NCBI GenBank assembly: GCA_030407085.1
Contig: CM059583.1
Coordinates: forward strand, 86,222,001 to 86,286,000
Length of the DNA: 64,000 nt
Reading direction: 5' to 3'
Source of the DNA: Trichopria drosophilae
Taxonomy: Eukaryota; Arthropoda; Insecta; Hymenoptera; Diapriidae
The notes below the pieces were generated by a model. The model was not told the DNA's origin and did not search any database. It saw nothing but the letters and a program-made list of their open reading frames with translations. Position numbers and translations under genes: made by a program. The first letter of the stretch is position 1. Every line of letters starts with the position of its first letter. Below, in pieces: positions 11,567 to 22,020 of the stretch.

Positions 11567-11739
11567 CCTGAGTAGGGGAAATCTTCAAAAGACACCACGT
11601 TGGACTGGGTAGTATCGGATTTACCCAAGGATCCATTGGGCGCCTACCGACTAAAACAACCTCCTCAATCTGCGATTGGTTCTCCCCCCCTTGGGGGGTT
11701 ACTTGGCGGGGGCAGTCCTGCCTCACAGGCACTCCTTCA

Positions 11740-12135
11740 TTAGTCGCTGCTGCTGCTGCTGCGTCCTCTCCATCTTCCTCCGCCGCTGTTGTTGGCTTCT
11801 CTTCTCTCTTTTCTCTTCCTGATGAAATTCAGTCGCTCGATGTTGGACGTCGCTAGGGCCACTACCGTGTCCCAGCCCGTCTGTGGCCAAAGCAGGCAGC
11901 GTCCCATGCACTCGGGTGTCAAGGGCCCTTTCCACGTTGCTTGGAACTGTTCCCGCTCTTCTCGGAACCGTGGACAGTGGAAGAGAGCATGCTCCACGTC
12001 TTCGTCGACTCCAGGGCATTCCGGACACTCCGCACTATGGTAGACACGGATTCGATGTAAGTAGCTGCGAAAGCAACCGTGTCCGGTAAGCGTCTAGGTC
12101 AGATAGAAGGTGGCGAAGCCGTGATTCCTGCTGAT
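11740..12135 (-). pseudogene. LINE copy B C-terminal zinc-binding (zf-RVT-like) tail
   Basis: The frame at 11,997-11,740 begins MEHALFHCPRFREER, the H-x4-C half of the R1-clade C-terminal Cys-His motif, followed by a basic, Gln/Ser-rich end coded by a (TGC)n tract near 11,747-11,761. The frame at 12,448-12,035 overlaps the upstream part (SDLDAYRTRLL, matching TQVLTGHGCFRRYLHRI of copy C). A frameshift near 12,035 separates the two halves. Confidence 0.65.
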
Positions 12136-12817
12136 TCAATCGGCCACAGTCGGGATGACACGGTGTGTATAGCGACCCTCTGTGGCTGAATTCCATCTCC
12201 GCTGCAACTCCTCTCTTGTCTGTCGGGAGGCCACGCTCTTCTTCATCGACCTCTTCGCCCGGCAGTCGTCCACGGTATCTTGCTGCTCTCTGAACTGCCA
12301 TGGTGTCAATGGGAGGCTTTTCCACGATGACAGAGAGAGCGATATCGGATTCGGTACGGTAGGCACAGGCCACTCTGAGCGCAACTGTCCGGCAGGCCTG
12401 CGGAGAATCAGCTTCATAACTCCGATTAGAGTACAGGGCATCAGCCAAAATTGGCGCCCCGTAAAAATTACGGAGGGTACCACCGAAGGAAGGAGGGACC
12501 GTCGCGGTTGTCTCGGACCTCCGATTTTGGGCATAATACCCGCCAGTGCTCGAGCCACGATCGATGCCTTCAGACCTGCGTTCAGAAGATGTTCTTTGAA
12601 CGACAGCCGCGCATCTATAGTGACCCTCAGGTATTTAATGGTGTCTACCGACCGTATCTTCTTACTTTCCACCGTTAAGGTGGCGTAACTCCACTTCTTT
12701 GTGCGGACAATAATCATCGCCTCCGTTTTCTCCGCCGCTAAACTCAGGCCATGGGGGGAGAACCACCAAGCCACCACCTCTATAACTTCGTCTCCAACGT
12801 ACTCCAATTCCTCGATG
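12136..12817 (-). pseudogene. LINE copy B RT thumb, downstream of the MITE
   Basis: Continues the RT after the inserted MITE: IEELEYVGDEVIEVVAWWF, then LSLAAEKTEAMI (K-T motif), IKYLRVTIDARLSF and PRQPRRSLLPSVV. The same order is seen in copy A. A frame change near 12,450 shifts the thumb into an overlapping frame (12,448-12,035), so it is broken even apart from the MITE. Confidence 0.75.
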
Positions 12818-13420
12818 CACGGAGAAAAATTATCTCGTTATAACTCCGTGCAGCACATGGTTCGAGTCGGTGGTACTTGATTTGCCCGAGGGATGGGGCG
12901 GCACAACACCGGAGAAAGCTTTACAGAAAGTGTCGCGACTTTGTTAGAACACCTTTCACGTGAAAATCTGTGCAGCGGTAGTGGGGAATACGTCGTTCTT
13001 GATTTGTCCACGGAATGGCGTGCGAAGCGCCGGTAAACCGTTTACAACGTGTGTTGAAACTCTGGGCATACATATGCACACTCGTTTGCTTGGGGGCTGC
13101 ACGGCAAAAGTCTGTGCACTGACTGCATGCACTCTGCAGACCCAGCAGCGAAAAAGTTTACACACGTATATGCCGAGAGTTTCGACTCGCGCTGTAAAGC
13201 TTCTTTCGACGCTTCGCACGCCATTACGCGGGGAAGTAGGGTACCACCGATTCAGCATATCGATGCACGAAATTCCATGGGGGCATTAGTGATCGCAGAG
13301 TTTCGACTCTCTCTCTGTAAACTTTTCGTGGATGCTCCTACGCGCTATTCCACGTTCAAGTCAAGTAGCACCGATTCGCCAGCGCTGCCCAGTGTAACAC
13401 CGAGGCAATTTTTCTCCGTG
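12818..13420. mobile_element. 603-bp foldback MITE with CACGG ends inside LINE copy B
   Basis: Begins CACGGAGAAAAATT and ends with the complement AATTTTTCTCCGTG. The two halves are inverted copies of each other for most of the length (for example GGCGTGCGAAGCG near 13,018 against CGCTTCGCACGCC near 13,214), so overlapping frames on both strands give the same peptides. It is flanked by a 2-base duplication, TG at 12,816-12,817 and 13,421-13,422. CAC-type ends with a 2-3-base duplication suggest the CACTA/CMC group, but no transposase is present. No coding capacity. Confidence 0.8.
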
Positions 13421-13422
13421 TG

Positions 13423-14623
13423 CCCTTCACAACGACGACAAACGCCACATCGTCGGCAAATGCTACCATTGACACTTCGACTGGAAGTGGCTACTTCAGG
13501 AGATCGTTGTAAACGACGTTCCGTAGCAGGGGTTCCAGAACCGAGCCCTGTGGTAGGCCCCCTGTGATATGTAGGAGTGCGTACCGGTATCGGTGTTATA
13601 TAGCAGGGTACAGTCTGTCAGGTAGCTGGAGACTACTCTACGGAAGTACAGCGGTGCCTTGAGATCTTGAAGGGACAGCATGATGTTGTCCCACTTGGCC
13701 GAATTAAAGGCATTCCGGATGTCCAAGGCGATGATGGCACACATCTCCCTGGTACATCGGGTGCCGCTGATCGCCGTTATAGCCAAACCAATGACTCGAC
13801 CGATGGCGTCGATCGTAGATCGGGCCTTTCTGAAACCGAACTGATTGTTGGCTGGTCCTCCTGCATATTCTATTGCTGACTCCAACCTGGCATATATCAC
13901 TCTCTCGAACAGCTTTCCTGCAATATCCAGTAAGCAGAGTGGTCTGTACGTGGATGGCTCCTCCGGCAGTTTGTTTCCCTTCGGAAGGAGTACCAACCGT
14001 TGTACTTTCCACTGTGCCGGGAAGCAACCTTCCTGTAGACATGCGTTGAATGTCCTTCGAAAGAGGTCAGGAGCATTCAGCGCTGCGGCTTCAATGTCCA
14101 GGCCGGGAACCCCGTCCAGGCCAGGGGCTTTTCTGATGGAAATCTTCTTGACTGCCTTCATCAGTTCGGCCTCACTGATATCTGGTGGAACAATCGACTC
14201 GTTGACTTCCACGAGCCCGGTGTTGGCAGGCCGAGCGCCGTGTTCGGGGAACAAATGGCGGACGACAATGTCGAGAAACACCGGATAGGATGGAGTGCTG
14301 TTGATTCGGGGCTTGATCTTATTCATGACCGTCTTATACGGTCTGCCCCACGGATCATGATCCACCTCTTCGCAGAGATCCTGCCAGCAATTTCTCTTCG
14401 CTGCCTTGATGGCGACCCTTAGCGCATTCCTTCTGTCTGCGTATGCCGCAGTTAGGTCTTGATACCGAGGCTTATTCCTTGCTCTCTGGTGAAGCCTCCG
14501 AGCTCGCAGATACTCTCGTCCTGCCGCTGCGAGGTCCTCATTCCACCAGTAGACTGGTGGTCTTCCGTGGGGATTGCCCTTTATGGACATTGAAGCATCA
14601 CAAGCTGATGTCAAAGCGCGCAT
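13423..14623 (-). pseudogene. LINE copy B reverse transcriptase, N-terminal and palm
   Basis: The 375-residue frame 14,623-13,496 has the linker (PPVYWWNEDLAAAGRE), RT motifs SIRKAPGLDGVPG, LLPKGNKLPEEPSTYRPLCLLD, NQFGFRKARSTIDAI and ALDIRNAFNSAKW (first catalytic Asp). Near 13,574 one base is missing relative to copy A and the reading frame is lost. The correct continuation, GGLPQGSVLEPLL and then AFADDVAFVVVVKG, is in the next frame with one stop. FADD is intact here, unlike copy A. The sequence is cut by the MITE right after VVKG. Confidence 0.8.
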
Positions 14624-14662
14624 GAGGCTGCGGGCTCTCTTCCGATATTATATATCCGGACA

Positions 14663-15145
14663 CTACTGCTTCTTCCAGGGAGCAAAACAATGTGTCGCTA
14701 TCAAAGGTTGCGGGTGCCCATCGTCTACTTCTCGGTATCGGCACTCTTCTTGTCGTGCGCTGGAGCTTGTACACGATGGCAAAATGGTCGCTGCCCGTGT
14801 ACCGATCGCTAACCTTCCAGTCGAGTTTGTCCCCATCAAGCTAGGATCGACAAAGGTCAGATCGACAATGGAGGACTTGACTCCCTTGGCGTAGGTTGGC
14901 CGAGTTCCGGTGTTAGCGATTTCCAGCTGCAGCGTCGCAAAGGCGTCGACAACTGCACGACCACAAAGGTTTGTTCTCACACTGCCCCACTCTTCTGCCC
15001 ATGCGTTAAGGTCACCCGCGATGACCACTAGCAGCCGAGACGATCTTGCGCTTGTGGCAATAGCATCCAGGGATTTCATGAACTCTTTGATGGTGTAACT
15101 GGGAGGAAGGTAACAGCTGTACAACCGTATACCGGCTACTTCCAC
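14663..15145 (-). pseudogene. LINE copy B APE-type endonuclease, C-terminal part
   Basis: Contains LYSCYLPPS, then VVIAGDLNAWAEEWGS (the GDxN catalytic motif of exonuclease-endonuclease-phosphatase nucleases), RPTY and SSIVDLTFVDPS. The terminal SDH-type motif is degenerate. The N-terminal part (KVLKINLNHCQVAQDLL, IISEQ) lies in the adjacent frame at about 15,385-15,240, so a frameshift near 15,145 splits the domain. Nicks target DNA for target-primed reverse transcription when intact; this copy cannot. Confidence 0.75.
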
Positions 15146-15710
15146 CTAGGTAAAACTGGAGTTGCGGGCAGCCATTTTACTGGAAATGTGAAGGTTTTCA
15201 CAGAGCCAGATGGCTGCCTTGCGGGTGGAGTACCGACCCAATTAGGTTCACTCAAGTCCCTGAATTGCTCGCTGATGATTGCAATATCCGCCTTTTCTTC
15301 CGACACCAATTGGCATAGCAGATCCTGCGCCACTTGGCAGTGGTTCAGGTTGATCTTCAAAACCTTAGCCATTGTCATTTGGTGGGGTCCCTTCGAATAG
15401 TTTTTCCTTATTTGGCAGGAGACTGCTTTGTGCCCCTCTTTTCCGCATAGGAAACATTGCTTTAACCGGTCGGTAGTGTGCCTACAGCTCCTGGTTATGT
15501 GCCCTTGTTCCAAGCACCTGTAGCATCTAACTACTGGAACCTGAACATGGCAGTTCACCCAGCCAATCCTGAGCTTCACCGCTTCAATCAGCTTCTCAGT
15601 GGCTCCAGGCGACAGTGCCACCATAGCTGCTTGTGTGCCGCAGTACGACTTCTTGCAGATTGGAAGCCATTGCTTCTGTAGAACTGGCGTTTCTATTCCA
15701 GTTTTACCGA
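15136..15710 (-). pseudogene. LINE copy B gag zinc knuckles and start of endonuclease
   Basis: Part of a 292-residue open frame (16,014-15,136). The region shows two CCHC knuckles, CYRCLEQGHITRSC and CFLCGKEGHKAVSC, which bind nucleic acid in the retrotransposon RNP, then the first strand of the endonuclease (MAKVLKINLNHCQVAQ, IISEQ). The end TFPVKWLPATPVLPRWK is out of frame with the family. The frame upstream of about 15,710 belongs to another LINE copy (see next entry), so this open frame is a chimera and not a native ORF1. Confidence 0.75.
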
Positions 15711-15977
15711 GCTCCAGTAATCTTCTCAGTTTCCGCTCCTCTGCGAACCGTGGGCAGTGGAAGATGGCGTGTTCCACGTCTTCGTCCACGCCAGGGCATA
15801 CCGAGCACTCCACGTTTTCGTAAACTCGGATTCGATGAAGGTACCTGCGGAAGCAGCCGTGCCCAGTAAGTACCTGAGTCAGATGGAATGTGACCTCTGC
15901 ATGTCCACTTCGCCACATTCGGGATAAGATGGTGGGTCCAGCGCCCTTTGGCTGCTGAGTCCCACCGTTGCTGCCAC
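15711..15977 (-). pseudogene. LINE copy C C-terminal fragment, fused in frame to copy B gag
   Basis: Reads RMWRSGHAEVTFHLTQVLTG and GCFRRYLHRIRVYENV, then CSVCPGVDEDVEHAIFHC. This is the complete C-x2-C...H-x4-C tail of an R1-clade ORF2, with no 3' UTR. It runs directly into LRRLLELGKT and the gag of copy B. The join lacks a stop, a 3' tail and the gag N-terminus, which implies deletion or unequal exchange between tandem copies. Confidence 0.7.
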
Positions 15978-16090
15978 TCGCGTGACGGCAAGGGGAACCA
16001 CCTGAACAAAGCATCCCTATGAGATGTAAACCCCATCATGCAACCCCACGCGGTACATCTCGGGCAATGCTAATGCTGACGGTATTGGTA
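15978..16090. repeat. fragment matching the arms of element E2
   Basis: The tract starting GTGACGGCAAGGGGAACCAC aligns over about 105 bases with both arms of the large inverted element at 25.1-29.2 kb (25,756-25,865 inverted; 28,436-28,545 direct), at roughly 75 percent identity by eye. LINE copy C is truncated exactly where it starts, so C is a 5'-truncated insertion next to an older repeat. Confidence 0.6.
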
Positions 16091-16622
16091 GAAATGACTG
16101 AATACATACATATTGTACAATGTTTCTAATTGCAGTTACAACCTTGCTATGTTACTATTGCTATACTAGAAATTTTCGAACATTCACATTGAAACGACCT
16201 TGACATTAAATTAAAGGGTATGGTCATGGTGTGTTCTAACGTAAGTCTTTCTGCTCTACAAATAATTGTTCCCATTTCATCGTCGAGATATTATTGTCAT
16301 ATAGGAATTTATGAGATATTCACCTTGAAATGACCTTGACTCTGAATTCAAGGTATATTCAAGGTTATGTCCTGAACTTAGAATTTTCCCCACTTTCCAA
16401 ATTCGCGGTAAAAAATAGTGGTTCCCATTAAAAAATTAAACTTGCCCTTAAAATGATCTTCAAGGTCATAAACGTTGTCAAATTCACTGGTTCCATTAAA
16501 TAGCCAGAGAAAAATCCTCAAACATTTGTATGAAACATTTTCCCCGCGAATGCACTCCCGCTGAGATATTTAACCGTTCCGGAACTTGTTCCCATCACTC
16601 TATATGTTACATTTAATACATA
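16091..16622. repeat. noncoding repeat with AAGGTCA-type half sites
   Basis: No gene. Contains several TGACCTTGA or TCAAGGTCA motifs (near 16,197, 16,332, 16,470) and a TGCACTCCCGCTGAGATATTTAA-like tract near 16,550 that matches the subterminal region of element E1. Bases 16,290-16,400 match 63,890-64,000, so this is a dispersed family. Confidence 0.55.
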
Positions 16623-16833
16623 CAGGGTGGCCGATTTATCTGAAGACATCGAAATATCTCGAGAACTATGCACAGAATCAAAAAAGTTGTCGGATGAAGG
16701 TTGTTCGACACGAAGAGGGGCATCCAGTGATAATGAAATTTACCCCCTCCCCATCCCCTGGGGGTGGAGTGGGGGCAAAAACAATAAAACTTAAATAGGA
16801 ACCCCCAGTTTTTATTGCAGATTTGGATTCTCC
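16623..16833 (+). repeat. mariner left TIR
   Basis: Matches the complement of 19,114-19,325; ends at GATTTGGATTCTCC. Contains a CCCC(T/A)-rich block around 16,743-16,775. Confidence 0.9.
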
Positions 16834-17009
16834 AATATTGACAATTTTCGCCCGCGTAGCGGATATGGAATACGGTCATTCTAACAAAGCCGGGAAAAAA
16901 TATATTTAGCGTTACCCAGGAACAACGACGTGGACGTAGTATTTTTCTGTTCCCTTTGGGGTGCTTGTTTTACGTGAGTCCCCTTGCCTCTCACTGTCTC
17001 ACTGTTCAC

Positions 17010-18101
17010 TTACTTGAGTAAGTGTTCGAAATGTTGACCTTCCACTTCAATGCATTTATTTATTCTTTCTTCAAATGACTTTATACATGATAGAATCATA
17101 TCTGCAGAAATTTCTGCGCAAGCAGTTCTTATGCGTTCCACCATGTTTTCACGAGTCGTTGGTACTTGTTCATAAACCTTACCTTTTAGGTAACCCCATA
17201 GGAAGAAATCCAGAGATGTTAGATCAGGTGACCTCGCAGGCCAATTAATGGGGCCAACTCTACCAATCCACCTACCATTGTAATCACGGTCTAGTATTTC
17301 CCTTGCTACTCTTGAAATATGTGCTGGGCAACCATCATGCTGAAACCACATTGTCCGTCGGACGTCCATAGCAACATCCTCAAGTAGTAATGGTACTTCT
17401 TGTTCTAGGAAATCTCGATATTTTGTTCCATTCAAATTACCTTCAATGAAATAAGGACCAATGAGTTTATTTCCTATGATTCCACACCAAACGTTCACCG
17501 ACCAAGGACGTTGATGATTAACTTGTCGTAACCAATGGGGATTTTCTACGCTCCAATAATGCATATTATGCCTATTGACGCCACCATGGTACGTGAATGT
17601 AGATTCATCTGAAAATAATACATTAGCAAAGAAATTGTGGTTCGTTTGCATTTTTTGAAATGCCCATTCACAAAACACCACGCGGTTATGAAAATCATCG
17701 CCATCTAGTTCCTGGTGCAGTGAAATGTGATATGGGTGAAACATATGACGGTGCAATATTCTTTGAATACTGTCTCTGGAAATGCCGGAATCGCGATGTA
17801 ATTGTCGTGTGCTTACATGTGGATTTTGGTGAATAGCTGCTAGTACAGCTACTTCGTTAGCTTCTCCTGTAACTGTTAATCTTCGCTTCCTTTTTTTCAT
17901 TTGTACGCTGCCATCACAGTGAAAGGTATTCACAAATTTGTAAAAAAAAGAACGCGAGCGAGCATTAGCTGGAAAACGCTCAGCACACAACGCCACAGCA
18001 TCGTCAATATTCCTCTTACATTCACCATAAATAAGAATCATTTCGATTTTTTTGGGAACTGTAGCAGGATTCATTTTTAACTTGCAATTCGATTTAAGCA
18101 A
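17010..18101 (-). CDS. mariner-type transposase, DD41D (rosa/VISITOR-like spacing)
   Basis: An uninterrupted 363-residue protein, near the family's usual size. Residues 20-65 are an N-terminal helix-turn-helix of the DUF4817 type (IYGECKRNIDDAVALCAERF). Residues 95-125 are a second HTH (STRQLHRDSGISRDSIQRIL), and FHPYHISLHQEL follows. The catalytic core has D165 (VLFSDEST), D256 (WFQHDGCPAH) and the block SPDLTSLDFFLWG with D293 and D298. D256 to D298 leaves 41 residues, the DD41D signature; the alternative D293 would give 36. It cuts at the TIRs and inserts at TA. A methionine at residue 10 is an alternative start. No internal stop or frameshift seen; possibly still functional. Confidence 0.9.
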   Translation of the reverse strand: MLKSNCKLKMNPATVPKKIEMILIYGECKRNIDDAVALCAERFPANARSRSFFYKFVNTFHCDGSVQMKKRKRRLTVTGEANEVAVLAAIHQNPHVSTRQLHRDSGISRDSIQRILHRHMFHPYHISLHQELDGDDFHNRVVFCEWAFQKMQTNHNFFANVLFSDESTFTYHGGVNRHNMHYWSVENPHWLRQVNHQRPWSVNVWCGIIGNKLIGPYFIEGNLNGTKYRDFLEQEVPLLLEDVAMDVRRTMWFQHDGCPAHISRVAREILDRDYNGRWIGRVGPINWPARSPDLTSLDFFLWGYLKGKVYEQVPTTRENMVERIRTACAEISADMILSCIKSFEERINKCIEVEGQHFEHLLK

Positions 18102-18939
18102 TGAAGGGTAGACAAAAAATAGTCACGTAAACGGAAAGTTGTTATTCTAAAAGCAAAGTGACCTCCGACCGAATTACTACCAATACAATGGACTTCAAAA
18201 ACAGTCTTACACTGAGAGACCGTGAATACTAAATTTTAATATGGGGATTAGAAAGTCGCGATATCCATTTACTTCCCTTCAGGAAAGTAGAGAAAAATGT
18301 AGGTGAACTGGTTACGTGTGACTCAACTTATGTATAAAATGATATGCTACTTTATTTTCGAGTTATGTCGCCCTCTAGCGTTATGTAACAGAACCGGCGC
18401 CGGTGATGGCCGAAATGCAAGCGATGTACATGTATGAAACCACGTGAGTTCTCTCGGGGTCCGGTAGATGGCGACGAAAACCCCAAATGAAGTAAGAGTT
18501 TCGTTTTGTTTAATAGAAGCTGGTTTGACCGTCAATGCTCAGCTTATTTATTCTCATTTCGGAAAAAACATACAGAGAGAGAATGAATGAGCTGAGTGAA
18601 GGGACATGACGCGTTTTTTAATGGATTGCGTGATGTCCTCTTTTTGTTTATTAAATAATAAATTTAAAACCTAAAATGTAATTTTATTGAAGGTAGAAAA
18701 CTTATTTATAAAATTGCTTCCATATTGTATGCACAATTTTTATGTAATCAGTTTTGATTTTTAATATGAAGAATATCAATTATTCATAATCTTAATTTTT
18801 CGAATGGACATTATTAAAATTTCATATTCAGAATAACAATTTTCGCAATTGATATTACTAAATTCTAATATTAAAAATTCTAATATTAGAATTTTTAATA
18901 TTAAATTTTCATAAAGGGATCAAATTGTCCCTATTTGCC

Positions 18940-19040
18940 CCCTGGATGCCCCCCTTCGTGTCGAACAACTTTCATCCGACAACTTTTTTGATTCTGTGCA
19001 TAGTTCTCGAGGTATTTCAATGTCTTCAGATAAATTTGGA
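18940..19040 (-). repeat. internal partial duplicate of the right TIR
   Basis: The block from CTGGATGCCCCCCTTCGTGTC to ATGTCTTCAGATAAAT occurs at 18,942-19,034 and again at 19,223-19,315. The internal copy lacks the last bases (TCGGCCACCCTG) of the true end, so the right half of the element carries a nested or duplicated terminus. Confidence 0.75.
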
Positions 19041-19113
19041 TTTTTATCGATTACAGCGCCACCTGTGAACCAAAATGCAATAGCTCCTAGGTCAAATTGG
19101 TGTACTTTTTTCC

Positions 19114-19325
19114 GGAGAATCCAAATCTGCAATAAAAACTGGGGGTTCCTATTTAAGTTTTATTGTTTTTGCCCCCACTCCACCCCCAGGGGATGGGGGA
19201 GGGGGTAAATTTAATTATCACTGGATGCCCCCCTTCGTGTCGAACAACTTTCATCCGACAACTTTTTTGATTCTGTGCATAGTTCTCGAGATATTTCGAT
19301 GTCTTCAGATAAATCGGCCACCCTG
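19114..19325 (-). repeat. mariner right TIR
   Basis: Starts GGAGAATCCAAATC and ends CGGCCACCCTG, followed by TA. Complementary to the left TIR over about 211 bases. Confidence 0.9.
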
Positions 19326-19327
19326 TA

Positions 19328-20135
<808 letters not shown>

Positions 20136-20212
20136 TAAATTAAGTTTTATAACGTTTGTATATTTAGTAATTATTGTCTTCAAAACAGTATAGTATTCAA
20201 ATTCTATTACAG

Positions 20213-20425
20213 CCGGTAAAGAAAAAGAAAATAAAGAGAGAGATTAAAATCTTAGAAAATCTTAGAGGTGGAACCAATATAATCACCCTTCAAACCGTTG
20301 TTAAAGATCCGGTTTCGAGGACTCCTGCTCTTATATTTGAACATGTTAATAATACGGATTTCAAACAGCTTTATCAAACATTAACAGATTTTGATATTCG
20401 ATACTACCTCTACGAATTGTTAAAA
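20213..20425 (+). CDS. CkIIalpha: casein kinase II subunit alpha, second visible exon
   Basis: Follows an 83-base intron (20,130-20,212, GTACGT...TTACAG) in phase 0. It reads [20 protein letters not shown] (basic cluster, alpha-C helix Glu), then [17 protein letters not shown] and [13 protein letters not shown], ending before GTATGT. This matches CK2 alpha up to just before the catalytic loop. Three residues differ from the very conserved animal pattern (INN for TNN in the previous exon, QTVV for QAVV, TDFDI for TDYDI). The next exons (DVKPHN catalytic loop, DWG) are not found in the remaining 43 kb, so this is either a partial duplicate, a gene broken by the assembly, or a gene with a very long intron. 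Confidence 0.85.
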
Positions 20426-22020
20426 GTATGTATTTGCATGTGTTAAATTTTGTTCAGTTATTATCATATAAGTATATATTTTAGTTATTTTATTATTTTA
20501 TTATTATATTGTCGTAAAAGTTAGATAATAATAACTAAATTTATTAGTAGACGTAATAGCTTTAAGACAAGCATGGGAAAATACATACTACCTTTATGTG
20601 AAAAAAGCGCGATAAGTGACATCTGGTAACTTATCTAGCACAGCCCATTCTTGAAGTCCACATAGTTTATTTTCATATCGATCATAATTGAAGTAAACAC
20701 ATTTTTTATTTGTTTATAAAAAAATACGATATTTTAAAACGATGCTTGGTAACAATGAAAATACTTAAAATTAAGGCGCTGAAAATGTTGAAGCAGGCTA
20801 TCCATTTGGTCGGTTCTAAAAAGACCCAGGTGATCATATGAAACCATGGTAGTGTGGAGTAGTTTCTACCCTTCAGCACGAAGCTGACCCAAAAATACAA
20901 ATTGAAATTGAACAATGGTTGATCCTTGCGCACGTAGGTCAAATTTTTTACTTCACTCGGAGCATGTTTACCATAATTCCTTTAGCGACAACGAGTATTT
21001 ACAGTCAAATATTATTAATCGTTTCACGCTCTTTTGATGCCGAACTGAAGTCGGCCCAAGTTCAGATATCAAAAACATACGGATATTACTCCTCGAAATC
21101 CGTGCAAGTTCAAAAATGGTCCTAAGTAAGTTATGAAAATGCCGGAACAATGGACATTAAAGGCAGTCATTTGTCTAACACCAGTAGCAGTCACTTGCTA
21201 CTCCTCAAAATCCGCCATCATTTTAGATCTCGCGGTTATTAATGCTCCGTTAAAAAGTGTACGGCTTCTCCCGCGAAAGTCAATACAATCAATATATTTG
21301 TTAAATTATTCCTGTTAAAATGCAAACAGTGTATACGAAAAAAAATGCAAAAGTTAGTTAAAAAAGAAAAAATAAGATTAAGATATTAATACGTACAATA
21401 ATAAGAATAGCGAGCAGCGTAAAAATTTATTCAAGCGTTTGAGTAAAAATTTAATTAATTTGCATATTTCAACCCAATAATCACTTATAAAGAGAATTGC
21501 AAAATTTTACTAGGGGCGGCGCACAGTGGTCAATTTTCAAGTTCTTGGTATTTTTTCTGACAAAAATACTTGAGTGAGGTTAAGTCTCAACCAAACGGGA
21601 CAAATTTAAAAAAAAATACTCGTAATAGATTGCACATTGATGGGTCACTCCCATTTGAAGCGATTTCATTTAATTTTTTAAAATTTCCGCCATAGTGGAT
21701 CCGACATTTTAAATTTTCAAAATAGGTTATCAGAATCATAATCAGCCACCCCGGAAACCTAGGAATAATGTTATTACATAGACAAAATTAAAAATTAAAA
21801 AATAAGAATCAAATTGTGAAAATCGCGAGTTTGTTGATAGAATCATTCATTTCAGGTGTTTATATCAGATGGAAACCTTTTTTCAACTTGTCCTGGAGGA
21901 ATCTGTTAAGAATTTTGTCAGATTTAATTTATAAAAAAAAATTATGGCATTCAACCTTTTGGCTCAATCGGAAATTTAATTTGATTACGATTTTGTCATT
22001 GATCCCTAATGAGCACTGAC
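20426..22020. other. unannotated noncoding stretch after kinase exon
   Basis: AT-rich, no further kinase exon, no transposon ends found. Frames at 20,706, 20,919 and 21,133 show no family pattern. Confidence 0.5.

Larger units (their letters stand above)
11567..15710 (-). mobile_element. R1-like non-LTR retrotransposon, copy B (nearly full set of domains)
   Basis: On the minus strand the order is gag zinc knuckles (15,600-15,450), APE-type endonuclease (15,400-14,663), RT (14,623-12,136, interrupted by a 603-bp MITE at 12,818-13,420) and a C-terminal Cys-His motif (11,997-11,740), then about 170 bases of 3' sequence. The gag, EN and RT motifs plus the C-x2-C...H-x4-C tail fit the R1 clade (R1, TRAS, Waldo type). 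The 5' end is missing: the gag start is fused to the tail of another copy. Frameshifts and stops make it defective. Confidence 0.8.
16623..19325 (-). mobile_element. complete mariner-type element (DD41D) with long TIRs
   Basis: 2703 bases. Left end CAGGGTGGCCGATTTATCTG, right end its complement, with TA duplications at 16,621-16,622 and 19,326-19,327. Terminal inverted repeats run about 211 bases (16,623-16,833 and 19,114-19,325) with few mismatches. It encodes one uninterrupted transposase on the minus strand. High TIR identity and the intact frame suggest a fairly recent insertion. It sits upstream of the casein kinase exons, possibly in an intron. Confidence 0.9.

Noticed and set aside
12956..13567. 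Five overlapping open frames of 60-146 residues on both strands
   Set aside because: They come from the foldback MITE, where both strands read nearly the same; the apparent conservation is the palindrome.
11226..16000. Plus-strand frames up to 168 residues across the LINE block
   Set aside because: They are antisense shadows of minus-strand gag/EN/RT, which carry all the recognisable motifs.
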